This document shows, in pieces, positions 46,548 to 56,424 of a stretch of 64,000 bases of DNA. Position numbers and translations under genes: made by a program. Location of the stretch: assembly GCF_003967555.1 (NCBI RefSeq), contig NZ_BIFS01000001.1, positions 2,108,001-2,172,000 of the forward strand, in the 5' to 3' direction. The notes under the pieces were generated by a model. The model worked only from the letters and a program-made list of their open reading frames with translations. It had not been told where the DNA came from and searched no databases. Source of the stretch: Dictyobacter kobayashii (GTDB lineage Bacteria; Chloroflexota; Ktedonobacteria; Ktedonobacterales; Ktedonobacteraceae). Within the stretch, counting starts at the first letter, position 1. Every line of letters begins with the position of its first letter.

Positions 46548-47522
46548 TTATTCTAAGACATCGCCGGAGATCTGGGCATAGCCGCGCAGAAATTCATCGA
46601 CACCGAGGGCTTTTTTGCCTTCCAGTTGGAGTTGCTTGACGAGCAAGAGTCCCGAGCCTGTTATGACGGCGAGAACTTTATGTCCAGCCTCTTCACGGAT
46701 GCTAACGGTACCAGGTACACTGGGCTCCGACAGTTCCACACTCAGATGATGGGCATTGATAATCTTTAAAAGCTTGCCGCGCCAGTGGGTATAGGCGCCA
46801 GGCCAGGGCTGATAGGCACGTACCTTGCGAGCAAGTACGGCCGCGGGTCGCGACCAGTCGATCTTACCATCTTCTTTATTGAGCATGTGGGTATGGGTCG
46901 CTCGCTCTTCCTCCTGAGGCTCAGGAGTAATCGTACCCGCAATCCATTGTGGCAGGGTCTCAACTAATGCCTGGGCACCGAGTTCAGCCAGTTTACTGGT
47001 CAGGCTGCCGGTCGTATCATCGGCACTAATCGGGATAGGGTATTTGGCCAGCACAGGTCCGGTATCAATGCCCGCATCCAATAACATGATAGAGACACCA
47101 CTCTCACGATCTCCCTGCACAATAGATTCAGCAATGGGATCGGGGCCTCTATATTTGGGTAGGAGTGACGCATGAATATTTAGTGTGCCATAGCGTGGTT
47201 GATCCAACACCTTCTGTGGCAAAATCTGTCCAAAAGCCGCCACAATATAGAGATCCGCTTTGTACTCTGCCAGCGCATCGCTATTGGCAACCTTCTTAAA
47301 AGAGCCAGGTTGCCAGACAGGGATCTCGTGTGCCAGGGCCGTCTGTTTTACAGGTGAATGAACCACCCCACGCCCTCGGCCCGCAGGCTTATCTGGACGT
47401 GTAATAACTGTAGCAATTTCATAGCCCTCAGGCAGAATTGCCCCGGGCGCAGATCCTTTGATCAGGGCCTCCAACGCCGGAACCGCAAAGTGCGGCGTCC
47501 CCATGTAAATAATCCGTAGCAT
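46548..47522 (-). CDS. fmt: Methionyl-tRNA formyltransferase
   Basis: A 324-residue enzyme that formylates initiator Met-tRNA with 10-formyl-tetrahydrofolate. Start MLRIIYMGTPHFAVPALEAL, then RPDKPAGRGRG, the catalytic triad region NIHASLLPKYRG (Asn, His) and LDAGIDTGPVL (Asp), and the C-terminal domain beginning near KVRAYQPWPGAY. GAGGGGAT lies 6 nt before the ATG. Usually next to def or priA; here it stands alone. Confidence 0.96.
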   Translation of the reverse strand: MLRIIYMGTPHFAVPALEALIKGSAPGAILPEGYEIATVITRPDKPAGRGRGVVHSPVKQTALAHEIPVWQPGSFKKVANSDALAEYKADLYIVAAFGQILPQKVLDQPRYGTLNIHASLLPKYRGPDPIAESIVQGDRESGVSIMLLDAGIDTGPVLAKYPIPISADDTTGSLTSKLAELGAQALVETLPQWIAGTITPEPQEEERATHTHMLNKEDGKIDWSRPAAVLARKVRAYQPWPGAYTHWRGKLLKIINAHHLSVELSEPSVPGTVSIREEAGHKVLAVITGSGLLLVKQLQLEGKKALGVDEFLRGYAQISGDVLE

Positions 47523-48126
47523 ACACTATCCCCTCTACGTTAATAAACAGCTTCGCATATGATACACGCAATCTTTTACGAGTATACCTTTTTTGACGGG
47601 AAAGAACACCCCTTACGAAGCAATTTCTAGCCTCCACGGCAAAATTCATGTTAGTATATTCTGGCTAAATTAGATACCACCATTCCAGAGATTTTATAGA
47701 TACGTATCAACAAATGTACTTCAACTCATTTATTGATGTCTTGTTAACGAATAGATGAGTATGAATAATAGTGAAGAAAGCGCTCCCCCCATAGCGCTGG
47801 CAAAATAAACACAGCAATACTTCAAACTCTTCAATAAATCGAAATACAGAACAGAAGTATTACATCAAAATATTCTCAAAATATAGCAAAATAGTCACGT
47901 GTATCAACGTTAATCGGTTGATCCCTATTAGCAAATGTACTACTATTATTTCATTGCGATGTATCTAGTATCTTCTAAATGAAACATTCAGGTAGAGAAG
48001 AATAAGTCGCACTTCAAAAGTAATATATGTTAAAAAGTTATCTAACCATACAGTCCTGCAAAAGGCTGTCGCAACGCACTATATAGCATATGGATGCGCG
48101 TTGCGAGAAAGGCATGGAAGACAAGC
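47523..48126. other. AT-rich divergent intergenic region
   Basis: About 600 bp between divergent fmt and the receptor gene at 48127. Strongly AT-rich from 47640 to 48060. Promoters for both genes are expected; no repeat, RNA or clear operator was recognised. Confidence 0.4.
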
Positions 48127-49188
48127 ATGAAGCGCATCAAACTTATTTCTGGTGCTGCAATTATCCTCGCAGGCATTGTCGTCGTAACATCATTCTTTGT
48201 ATTCAACAAGCCAACGGCATCACATGCTGATGCAACCTGCATCCAATACGGAGCCTTTATGCATAACGTCTCATTCATCGAGGCGCAGCAACAGGGCTTC
48301 TTTACCCAAGAGGGTCTCAACGTTTGTTACAATCAGGTGTCCAGTTCAACTCAACAGTTCGACAGCCTGCTCTCAGGTCAATATAACATCCTTGAGACCA
48401 CCGCTGATAACGCTGTCAATCGCTATGTCAATTCTCAGATCCCGGTGCAAATCGAGTCTGGAATTGATAAGGGCGCTGGCCTTGACCTGATCGTCAATAC
48501 CGCCAATGGCATTCACAGCATCTCTGATCTCAAAGGCAAAACAGTGGCAGTTGATGCACCAGACAGCGGTTATGTGTTCGCCATGGAGAAGATCCTGGCT
48601 GCCAACGGCCTCAGCTTACAAAACGGAGACTACTCGCTACAGATTATTGGTGGCTCCCTGCAGCGCTTCCAGGCTATCTCAGCCGGTCATACCAGCACCG
48701 GCGATCCAGTCTACGCGACCATCCTGGGCACACCATTTTCTGAGCAGGCACACTACGTCTCTACACTTAGCGATGTAGCCCAGTTCTCATCCTATGTGGC
48801 CCCTTATCAGGGTGCCTCATTGGTAACTACACGCGCCTACGCTCAGGCCAACCCACAGACAATCACCAATTTCATCGCGGCCATGATTCAGGGTTACGCC
48901 TTTGCTGCGAATCCAGCCAATCAAAGCACCGTTATTGCTGATATCGCCACCGTCGACAAAGTCTCGACCCAGGTCGCGACCGATGTCTACCACGACTCTA
49001 TCCAGGACCAGGTAAGAGGTGAGGGCGCCTTAGATCCTAAGGGGCTGACCAACACAATCAACCTGCGCCAGCAGTTTGGTGGCTTCACAGCGCCAGTCAA
49101 TAGCAAGGATCTGGTCAAACCAGGTAAAAACTCGCTCTACGACGACGAGTACTGGAATGCTGCCGTCAAACAGGTAGCAGGCAAATAA
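48127..49188 (+). CDS. Orphan ABC receptor, NMT1/SsuA/ThiY-like
   Basis: A 353-residue exported protein. Signal peptide to about residue 30 (IILAGIVVVTSFFVF, ASHA-D) without a lipobox Cys. Solute-binding fold: VSFIEAQQQGFFTQEGLNV, NILETTADNAVNRYV, SISDLKGKTVAVDAPDSGY, typical for receptors of nitrate, sulfonate, taurine or thiamine precursors. GGAAG lies 6 nt before the ATG at 48127, which decides the start. No permease or ATPase is adjacent. Lying upstream of a second receptor and a chemoreceptor on the same strand, it might serve sensing rather than uptake. Confidence 0.85.
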   Translation: MKRIKLISGAAIILAGIVVVTSFFVFNKPTASHADATCIQYGAFMHNVSFIEAQQQGFFTQEGLNVCYNQVSSSTQQFDSLLSGQYNILETTADNAVNRYVNSQIPVQIESGIDKGAGLDLIVNTANGIHSISDLKGKTVAVDAPDSGYVFAMEKILAANGLSLQNGDYSLQIIGGSLQRFQAISAGHTSTGDPVYATILGTPFSEQAHYVSTLSDVAQFSSYVAPYQGASLVTTRAYAQANPQTITNFIAAMIQGYAFAANPANQSTVIADIATVDKVSTQVATDVYHDSIQDQVRGEGALDPKGLTNTINLRQQFGGFTAPVNSKDLVKPGKNSLYDDEYWNAAVKQVAGK

Positions 49189-49202
49189 TCCTTGTTTCTC
49201 AG

Positions 49203-49244
49203 AGTAAGCATGTAGTACCCTCCAGAGGATACTACATGCTTACT
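49203..49244 (+). terminator. 15-bp hairpin after orphan receptor gene
   Basis: Arms 49203-49217 and 49230-49244 pair perfectly around a 12-nt loop, 14 bp past the stop. Confidence 0.65.
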
Positions 49245-49441
49245 GGCAATAATTAGAAATATTTTCAACTTAATTAATCTATCCTATTTATATAAATAAA
49301 TAAATCACACCTAAATCTTCTGTTTTGCTTTAATCACAGGTATGTTGCTTTGTCTCCATTGAAATCATTTATCTGGGCACAAACAGCTTATTATCATCTA
49401 AATATTTCTATGTAATCATATTCATTTCAAGGAGAAATAGA

Positions 49442-50683
49442 GTGACCACACATCCTTTTCGAGGGTACAGGAAAACGCTAGAATGCTTTGTCATTCTCGT
49501 TCTCCTCCTTGGCAGCTTAAGTGCCTGTACAAGTTCAGGCGCGACCGCCAACCAACAGCCACCAATAAAAATCGGTTATTCCGCGTCTCTTACTGGTTCC
49601 TTTGCCAACGATGGAAAAGCTCTCCAACAAGGCTTCCAATTGTGGCGCGACCTGGTCAACCAACGTGGGGGTCTGCTTGGCCGCCAGGTTGAATTGGTTG
49701 GACTCGATGATAAAAGTGACCCGGTACAGGTGAAAGCTGATTATCTGACATTGATGAACAAAGATCATGTCGATCTGCTGCTCGGGCCTTATTCCAGTCT
49801 GCTGACGATGCCAGCCGCGGCTTTAACCAACGCCAAACATCGTGTGCTCTTTGCCCCAACAGGCAATGCAGCCGGTGTTTTCAAAAAACATTACCACAGT
49901 TATTTTGTCACGGTCCCGCCGTCGCAAGAATATCTACGCACCTTTGCATACTTTATTTTATCCTTGCCACAGGATATACGGCCGCAAACAGTAGCGTATG
50001 TCTCGGTGGATAGTCCCTTCGCAGTTCCTCAGGTAGCCGAAGCGAAACAGTTACTCGGCGGTTACATGCAAACTGTCTATGCACCTGCTCCATATCCAGC
50101 CAATTCGAATATCACTCCGATTGCGCAACAGATAGCTCGTACACAGGCAGATGTCGTGATACTTGGAACCAGTGGGCTCGGCGATAGTGTCTCATTCACA
50201 AAGGCATTTAAAGCGCTCCATTATAATCCCAAAGCTATTGTAGAAACATCTGGCCCAGGTGAAGGTACCCAGTATCTCAATGCCGTGGGTGGATCAGCCG
50301 TAGCCGAAGGTATATTTGTACCTGATACCGGGTGGTATCCTGGCGCAACTACCTACCAGAGCGATACCTTCACACAGGCATACCTCGCGAAATATGGCGG
50401 TGGAGTCCGAGATATCAGTTCAACTACAGCCAAAGCATTTGGAGCCGCCCAGGTTCTGGAACAGGCAGTCACACAGGCTAACAGCCTGGATGATGCCAAA
50501 CTCACACAATTGCTGCACTCGGGCACATTTGATAGTGTACAGGGACCCATTAGATTTACCGCCGATGGTGCCAATCAGATTGGCATCCTCAACATGTTCC
50601 AATGGATGAACGGGAAATTGGTTCTGGTGTATCCCGTTAATAATGCACAGGAAAACCCGGAATATCCAAAGAAGAATTTTTAG
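49442..50683 (+). CDS. Branched-chain amino-acid-type ABC receptor lipoprotein
   Basis: A 413-residue lipoprotein (lipobox LSAC, Cys29) of the LivJ/periplasmic-binding type I fold: IKIGYSASLTGSFANDGKALQQGFQLWRDLVN split over the first lobe, VDLLLGPYSS and VVILGTSGLGD. Start GTG at 49442 with AAGGAG 9 nt upstream. No liv permease or ATPase genes are adjacent. The next gene, 147 bp downstream, is a chemoreceptor, so this protein may present a ligand to it. That coupling is inference. Confidence 0.9.
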   Translation: MTTHPFRGYRKTLECFVILVLLLGSLSACTSSGATANQQPPIKIGYSASLTGSFANDGKALQQGFQLWRDLVNQRGGLLGRQVELVGLDDKSDPVQVKADYLTLMNKDHVDLLLGPYSSLLTMPAAALTNAKHRVLFAPTGNAAGVFKKHYHSYFVTVPPSQEYLRTFAYFILSLPQDIRPQTVAYVSVDSPFAVPQVAEAKQLLGGYMQTVYAPAPYPANSNITPIAQQIARTQADVVILGTSGLGDSVSFTKAFKALHYNPKAIVETSGPGEGTQYLNAVGGSAVAEGIFVPDTGWYPGATTYQSDTFTQAYLAKYGGGVRDISSTTAKAFGAAQVLEQAVTQANSLDDAKLTQLLHSGTFDSVQGPIRFTADGANQIGILNMFQWMNGKLVLVYPVNNAQENPEYPKKNF

Positions 50684-50830
50684 TCGTGCCAAAGGGAGGA
50701 CAAGGCCATTCTTTTTTCTTTTCTATTCTCCTAGCTCAGAAGACACGGCGAAAGCATCGATCACTGTTATGGCTCATACAAGGGAATAACTTACTTATGA
50801 GTCTTAACAGGAGAGAGGACAAACAGGGAC

Positions 50831-53020
50831 ATGTTTACATCGATCAGTAATATACGCATATTTCCCAGGCTCATTATTCTCTTTGCGACACTTGTCATTA
50901 TTTCAAGTGTGGCTATGGTTTCACTGGGTTATTTCTATTTGAACGCGGAACAAACACACGCGCAAGCTGTTAAAACCAGTTTTAATGCACAACAGATCGC
51001 AACAACCGAACAAATTAATCTGCAGCGTATGAATGCCTTGCTGCAGGCACGTTTTGCACAGATCTTTGCGAACGAGAATGTTGCTCTTAAGGGTGATCCA
51101 TCACTGGCGGCATCTGGAGGATTGATCGAAAACGATATTACAGCTCGCGAGATCAACTTCGACCAGACTATTGCTTCTTATGATAAGACCTATAATATCG
51201 GGTCTTCGGCTGACATGAACACGATTCGCAATATCCTACAAAATAACAGCGCCAATAAATATCTCATTACGGATCAACAAACTGCACTCAGTAACGTAAG
51301 GCAGACGCAATGGAAGGCCTACCAGAGCCTCCAGGATCAAGTCCTGGCGCAACTGCGCCAGCCTATGCCACAATACGAGCCAGCCTACGCGCAACTTTAT
51401 CAGGCAAACCTTAAATTTCTTGATCTTCAGAAAAGCTGGCAAACGGTGGTTACTACCGCCACGACCGTTGGTCAGGCCGTCACAGACATTAGCAACTCTG
51501 AGATCGTTCCACTGCAAATCGCGACCGCGATTGCGATCGCGCTCATTCTGCTGGTGATCGCACTCACTGCGATTATCGTGAACGCAACCATTTCAAGGCC
51601 ACTCAGACGATTAGCGTCGCTCACCGGCCGTATCGCCGCAGGGGATATGAGCGAACGCGCGCACGTACCTGGACGCGACGAAATCAATATGGTTGCCACG
51701 TCCATGAACAATATGCTTGAACACATTGTGCAACTCATCGGCGAGTCAGAAGCGCGGCACAGAACCTTACAACAACAGGTTGAAAAACTGATCCGAGAAG
51801 TCAGCCCGGCTGGTGAAGGTGACCTGCGTGTCCAGGCGGAAACAAGCTCCGATAGTCTGGGTGTCCTGGCATCATTCATTAACCATGTAATTTCAGAACT
51901 GGGTTCCCTGGTCATCACCTTCAAAACGCTGGCCAACGAAGTAGAGCGCGCAACCCTGCAGACCTACGATGAGACCATACAACTTGTGGATGAAACGGAT
52001 AATCAGATCCAGAAAATTGCAGTCGCCAGAGGTAACATAGAAGAGATGGCCAACGCCAGTCGCGATGTTGCTCAGCGCGCACAATCACTTTCGCAAGTCG
52101 GAAATCATGTGTATCACACAACACAATCCGGACGAAACGCCCTGCAGCGCACGGTTGAGGGAATGGGACGCATCAATAATCAGGTCCATCTCAGCGCATC
52201 TAGAGTCCAGGCACTCGAAGAGCACTCACAGGAAATCAACAATATCGTGCGCATCATTTCTGGTATTGCTTATCAAACAAATCGCCTGGCACTGGACGCA
52301 TCGATACAAGCAGCTATGGCCGGCGAAAATGGCAGGGCATTTAGAGCCGTCGCAGACGATATCCGCCGTTCAGCAGAGACAGCCAAAACCCAGGCGAACA
52401 TGATTGAGAAGATCGTGCAACAGGTCTTCCAGGATATTGAAGCAGTAACCCACTCTATCCAGGAAACAGAGTTAGAGGCAGGGACTGGCATACAATCCTC
52501 TCAAGATGCTGGCACTGCCTTTGCAGCTATTGTTAATGCGATTGAACAGCAAAGTAGTGAAATCAATACCATTAACCAGGCAGCTATGCAACAGTTGTCG
52601 GCCTCGAGCACTGTGGCCCAGATCATGCAGGACGTTTATACGTCCACATTGCGCAGTGGCCATAGTATCCGTGAGGAGTCTACCCGCATGGAACGCGTGG
52701 CACAACTGGCGGAGCAGCTACTAGGTTCAGCGGAAGTCTTCAAACTGAGTGAAGATCAGGATATCTTCGCGCAGGCAACTGGTATGACCGAGCAAAATAC
52801 ATTCCCACAGGCATTCTACGCGGGCGCTAACTCTGGACCACTACCCCACGGGATGTATCCGTCTCAAATAAACCCATCTATGGGTAGCATCCCTCTGCCA
52901 CCAATCGCTGGCCAGAATCTGGAAGGAGATACAAGCTGGAATGAAACACACACCAATAGCCAGCCATTGACAGGCAGACAAGCTAGAAGAGTATCAAGTT
53001 CACGCCTTACTCGTTTATAG
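50831..53020 (+). CDS. Methyl-accepting chemotaxis protein
   Basis: A 729-residue receptor: membrane helix 1 (about 12-35), a ~190-residue helical extracellular sensor, helix 2 (about 222-250), HAMP (SRPLRRLASLTGRIAAGDMSERA region) and a long cytoplasmic coiled coil. The hairpin tip reads GIAYQTNRLALDASIQAAMAGENGRAF, the conserved CheA/CheW contact site, slightly altered from the usual QTNLLALNAAIEAARAGE. The C-terminal ~80 residues are Pro/Gln-rich with a basic end. No che genes are in the window, so partners lie elsewhere. It may drive gliding or gene regulation rather than flagella. Confidence 0.93.
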   Translation: MFTSISNIRIFPRLIILFATLVIISSVAMVSLGYFYLNAEQTHAQAVKTSFNAQQIATTEQINLQRMNALLQARFAQIFANENVALKGDPSLAASGGLIENDITAREINFDQTIASYDKTYNIGSSADMNTIRNILQNNSANKYLITDQQTALSNVRQTQWKAYQSLQDQVLAQLRQPMPQYEPAYAQLYQANLKFLDLQKSWQTVVTTATTVGQAVTDISNSEIVPLQIATAIAIALILLVIALTAIIVNATISRPLRRLASLTGRIAAGDMSERAHVPGRDEINMVATSMNNMLEHIVQLIGESEARHRTLQQQVEKLIREVSPAGEGDLRVQAETSSDSLGVLASFINHVISELGSLVITFKTLANEVERATLQTYDETIQLVDETDNQIQKIAVARGNIEEMANASRDVAQRAQSLSQVGNHVYHTTQSGRNALQRTVEGMGRINNQVHLSASRVQALEEHSQEINNIVRIISGIAYQTNRLALDASIQAAMAGENGRAFRAVADDIRRSAETAKTQANMIEKIVQQVFQDIEAVTHSIQETELEAGTGIQSSQDAGTAFAAIVNAIEQQSSEINTINQAAMQQLSASSTVAQIMQDVYTSTLRSGHSIREESTRMERVAQLAEQLLGSAEVFKLSEDQDIFAQATGMTEQNTFPQAFYAGANSGPLPHGMYPSQINPSMGSIPLPPIAGQNLEGDTSWNETHTNSQPLTGRQARRVSSSRLTRL

Positions 53021-53062
53021 CCTGAAAGTCATAACGCTATAGTGATTTGTCTGCGAAATATG

Positions 53063-53080
53063 TATTTCACGCGTGAAATA
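53063..53080. promoter_or_regulatory. 18-bp perfect palindrome, possible operator
   Basis: TATTTCACGCGTGAAATA is fully self-complementary and lies about 175 bp upstream of the DUF4388-like gene, in an AT-rich region after the chemoreceptor gene. It could be a dimeric regulator site or a weak hairpin. Confidence 0.3.
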
Positions 53081-53254
53081 TAATATCAGCGCTTAGGGCA
53101 AAGCCAGGGTTTTCACCTATATTATCGTTATATATCAATTCAACAATGATCATATAGGTGATACCCTTCAAAAGACAAACTATCACAAAAGAATAAAGTA
53201 ATACATTAATAAGGACAAAAATAAAAATAAATTTACGATTATGTGGAGAAGTAT

Positions 53255-53839
53255 GTGTCGCAGCAACAAGGAATAGTAACAAATAATCTGGCCAATGTAA
53301 TTAGAAAGGCTCAGACAGAACGTATGTCAGGAGAGCTACGGGTTTGGCGTGGGAACAATACCAACACTGAAGTAGGTTCTATCACATTTATCTATGGACA
53401 AATCGTTTCTGCTCGTCTGGGATCATACCAGGGACCACAGGCATTCAATATGCTCAGTGCCTGGGGTCAATGCCTTTTTGTTTTCATTGCCACTACTCCC
53501 CCACCGTTCCAACAGACTCAAAATCCTGTAACTGGTCCTCTCAGGACACCGCTATCACCTGGAAGCGGCACCCTGCCTTCACAGGAAAGGGTCAGTGAAG
53601 CGCACTCAGGTCCCTTGCTTTCATTGACAGCTATACCATGCGCGACCATGTCAGTAGTCAAGGCAATCGGAGTAATTGAGAGAGCTGGATTGCCACGTCC
53701 ATATCGCCAACTTATTTTGCTTATCGATGGCCAGCGTTCAGTTGAGGAGCTTATTGTAACATTGGGACTGGAACCAGGAGAGGTCTCCCAGATGCTCCAA
53801 ATGCTGGAACGGCTCAAAATTATTCGCATGGCAAGATGA
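53255..53839 (+). CDS. DUF4388 (PATAN-like) domain protein
   Basis: A 194-residue protein from the GTG at 53255, chosen for GGAG 6 nt upstream. Residues ~8-85 match the DUF4388/PATAN pattern (ANVIRKAQTERMSGELRVWRG..., GSITFIYGQIVSARLGSYQGPQAFNMLSAWG). The C-terminal ~60 residues (LILLIDGQRSVEELIVTLGLEPGEVSQML) look like a winged-helix-type segment often attached to such domains. PATAN domains occur in two-component and chemosensory regulators, which fits the chemoreceptor gene upstream and the STAND ATPase downstream. Confidence 0.7.
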   Translation: MSQQQGIVTNNLANVIRKAQTERMSGELRVWRGNNTNTEVGSITFIYGQIVSARLGSYQGPQAFNMLSAWGQCLFVFIATTPPPFQQTQNPVTGPLRTPLSPGSGTLPSQERVSEAHSGPLLSLTAIPCATMSVVKAIGVIERAGLPRPYRQLILLIDGQRSVEELIVTLGLEPGEVSQMLQMLERLKIIRMAR

Positions 53840-54173
53840 AACAGAACTACGCTCAGTTGTTTATTTATTACTGAGCAAGATTGGAACCACACCCCATATC
53901 ATCATCTGCTTGCAAGCATGTTACCTGTGTCCCTCTCCCCTACATCTCCTCCCTTATCAAAGATCATTTGCGATGCTGCCTCTGTCAGGCAGATCATGGC
54001 AGTCAAACAGCTCATCAAACTGGATCTACAACTTCAGCAAATACCCGTTTCCAGAGAGAGATTTTAGGAGCCTGATTTTGTTGAGGACGTACTTTCAGGC
54101 TATTTTGTTATCTCTGAGCGTAATTCAGTTATGCTATAGTTGCATTTATGTGTTTATGAGAAGGAGTTGTTTT
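53840..54173. other. Intergenic region before STAND ATPase gene
   Basis: About 330 bp. A 7-bp stem (53851-53857 with 53870-53876) lies just past the previous stop. TATGCTATAGT near 54130-54140 could be a -10 region. The upstream open frame (from 53910) lacks a ribosome site and is not considered coding. Confidence 0.35.
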
Positions 54174-56375
54174 ATGCAACGGGGGGATCAACAAGGCAAT
54201 TATAGCGGTAGCCAATCTCTGGCCCCATTGCCTTCAACTAATTATAATACGGTGTTTTCACAGACACCGATACCTGTCGAGTCCACCCATGAAAAACCAG
54301 TGCCGGTAGCTTTTGGGATGAATGCGACGACACCACCACTAACTGATCCCCAGACGACGATGCAGCGTGCTGACGAGATCAATACCGTACAACGCATGTT
54401 TGGTGATGCACAAACCAGTGCAGTTATATTAATTGGAACACCCGGCACAGGTAAATCGACCCTGGCCGCCTTACTCTTTCGCCGTTTACAGTTAGCCAAG
54501 AATACTGGCATGGCGGCGCCAAAGTATATGGTCTGGCTAACCATTGGCACCTATACAACGCTACCTGATATTATTTCGGCAATTCTGGCCGGGGTGGGAA
54601 TGCCCGATAATGGGCTTTTCTTGCTGAAACCAGAGCAACAAATCTCGGCACTGCTGCGCGCCTTACGGCGGACTTCTGAAAATGCATTGGTCGTTTTAGA
54701 TCAATTTGAACTGCTCCTCCATCCTGAAACCAATCAAGGCGTAGCTGGACGTGGCGTACTCCCTCTCTTCCTGGATATGCTGCAAACCGATCTAGGTGCT
54801 AGCCGCATTTTGTTGACCAGTTACCATTCCCCCTATGATGAAAATAAAATCACTAACCCACGTGTGCGCTCCTACCTGGTCACGCGTATCAGCCTGCCCG
54901 AAGGGGTCGCCCTGCTACAACAACGTGGCGTGCATGGCACTCCTGAAGAGATCTCATTTGTCTGGCAACGCTGTGCCGGACATGTATATGCGCTGGTTCT
55001 GTGCAGTGCGTTGATTCATTTGAGCGGGATGTCCCTCAGCCATCTTTTGAATTCACCTGATTACCGACCTCTGTGGTCGGGCGACGTGACGGCGAATCTC
55101 ATTATAGCCATCCATTATTTTCTGAATCCAACCCAGAATGCCGTGATCCATGCACTCAGTCTCTTTCATGAGCCGGTCACACAGGCTGGCATCTTTATGA
55201 CTATCACAGGTGACACTATCGAGTCTCAACAGGAGCGGGGGCAAGAGGATGTACTGACAGCTTTTGAACATGAGCTCAAGCTGTTAACCCAGATTGGCGT
55301 AATCCAGATTGTGATGAATGCAGATAATATGTTAGCCTATACGCTGCATCCCCTCTTGCGCCAGTATACACTGGAACATTTCATGGAAGATATGAGCCAG
55401 CGTGGTCAGGCAGGCAATATTCCCCCCTGGCCAGACAAGCACGCCAAAGGGGCCAGTACGGAGAAATTAGAACAGCAGCAAAGTGCGTTAATTGCTGGCC
55501 ATGTCCAGGTAGCGGCCTACTATGAATATATGATACATGTACTATGTCCTCCGCGCGAACAACGTACAAGTCTACAAGATATCGCCCCCATCATTACAGC
55601 ACTACGTCACCTTTGTCTGGGTCATCGCTGGCAACACGCCTGCGATCTGTTATTCCGGGAGGGGCTGCATGAAACTATGATACAATTGGGAGCCTGGAAT
55701 ACATTGATTGGTTTATACACAGCGATGTTGCCACCATTTGGTACACTGAAGCCACACGATGAAGGAGTGGTAGCCAGCCATGTGGGTATGCTTTATGGAC
55801 GCATTGGCGAACAGCAGCAGAGCAAAGTATATTTTGATCAAGCGGTAGCTTTACAAAGGCGCATCGGTGATCAACATGGACAGGCAATTACCCTGACCAA
55901 CCAGGGGGAATTGTTGCGTATTCGGGGTGAGCATCAACAGGCCAAACAGAACTTCGAAACGACCCTCACGTTGATAGCACAACAACCGGATTTACAATTG
56001 CAAAGCGTTGTCTTCCATAATCTAGGCTTGCTGGCGCAACAGGAGCGGGATTATAGCAAGGCTTATAACTATTATATTGATGCCCTTAAACTGGCGGCAC
56101 AGTTACGTCAGCAGCATTATACAGGCATGATCCTGACTAATCTGGGCATGCTGCTCTATGAACAGCGGCAGCACCAGGAGGCGCTGGCGGTGCTGTTCGC
56201 AGCTTTACAGATTCGGCAGTCGCTGCAAGATCCCACCGCGTCGCTCTTAGAGCGCTTTCTGGTGGCAATCGAACAGAAAATGGGCTCGGAAAAATATACA
56301 CAGCTATGTAGGGAAGCGCTAGAGATCCAACCACAGGTGCTCTCTCGCTTTGTAGCATCAGATATGCGACAATAA
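54174..56375 (+). CDS. STAND-type NTPase with C-terminal TPRs
   Basis: A 733-residue protein. A disordered N-terminal ~60 residues precede an AP-ATPase module: Walker A GTPGTGKST (88-96), Walker B ALVVLDQFE (near 170), sensor RILLTSYHS, then a winged-helix-like segment with LLTQIGVIQI...YTLHPLLRQYTLEHF. The last ~170 residues contain three or more TPRs (GRIGEQQQSKVYFDQAVALQR; FHNLGLLAQQERDYSKAYNYY; NLGMLLYEQRQHQEALAVL). AAGGAG lies 8 nt before the ATG. STAND ATPases are signalling switches in transcription control or defence; no effector domain is fused here, so the output is unknown. 49 bp upstream of the next gene on the same strand. Confidence 0.88.
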   Translation: MQRGDQQGNYSGSQSLAPLPSTNYNTVFSQTPIPVESTHEKPVPVAFGMNATTPPLTDPQTTMQRADEINTVQRMFGDAQTSAVILIGTPGTGKSTLAALLFRRLQLAKNTGMAAPKYMVWLTIGTYTTLPDIISAILAGVGMPDNGLFLLKPEQQISALLRALRRTSENALVVLDQFELLLHPETNQGVAGRGVLPLFLDMLQTDLGASRILLTSYHSPYDENKITNPRVRSYLVTRISLPEGVALLQQRGVHGTPEEISFVWQRCAGHVYALVLCSALIHLSGMSLSHLLNSPDYRPLWSGDVTANLIIAIHYFLNPTQNAVIHALSLFHEPVTQAGIFMTITGDTIESQQERGQEDVLTAFEHELKLLTQIGVIQIVMNADNMLAYTLHPLLRQYTLEHFMEDMSQRGQAGNIPPWPDKHAKGASTEKLEQQQSALIAGHVQVAAYYEYMIHVLCPPREQRTSLQDIAPIITALRHLCLGHRWQHACDLLFREGLHETMIQLGAWNTLIGLYTAMLPPFGTLKPHDEGVVASHVGMLYGRIGEQQQSKVYFDQAVALQRRIGDQHGQAITLTNQGELLRIRGEHQQAKQNFETTLTLIAQQPDLQLQSVVFHNLGLLAQQERDYSKAYNYYIDALKLAAQLRQQHYTGMILTNLGMLLYEQRQHQEALAVLFAALQIRQSLQDPTASLLERFLVAIEQKMGSEKYTQLCREALEIQPQVLSRFVASDMRQ

Positions 56376-56424
56376 AACCAGACAATTCGAACTATCCATT
56401 GGACACGAAAGAGGATTTCATCGT

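Noticed and set aside
53910..54173. N-terminal extension of the STAND ATPase gene from 53910
   Set aside because: No ribosome site there, whereas AAGGAG precedes the ATG at 54174; the added residues look non-coding.
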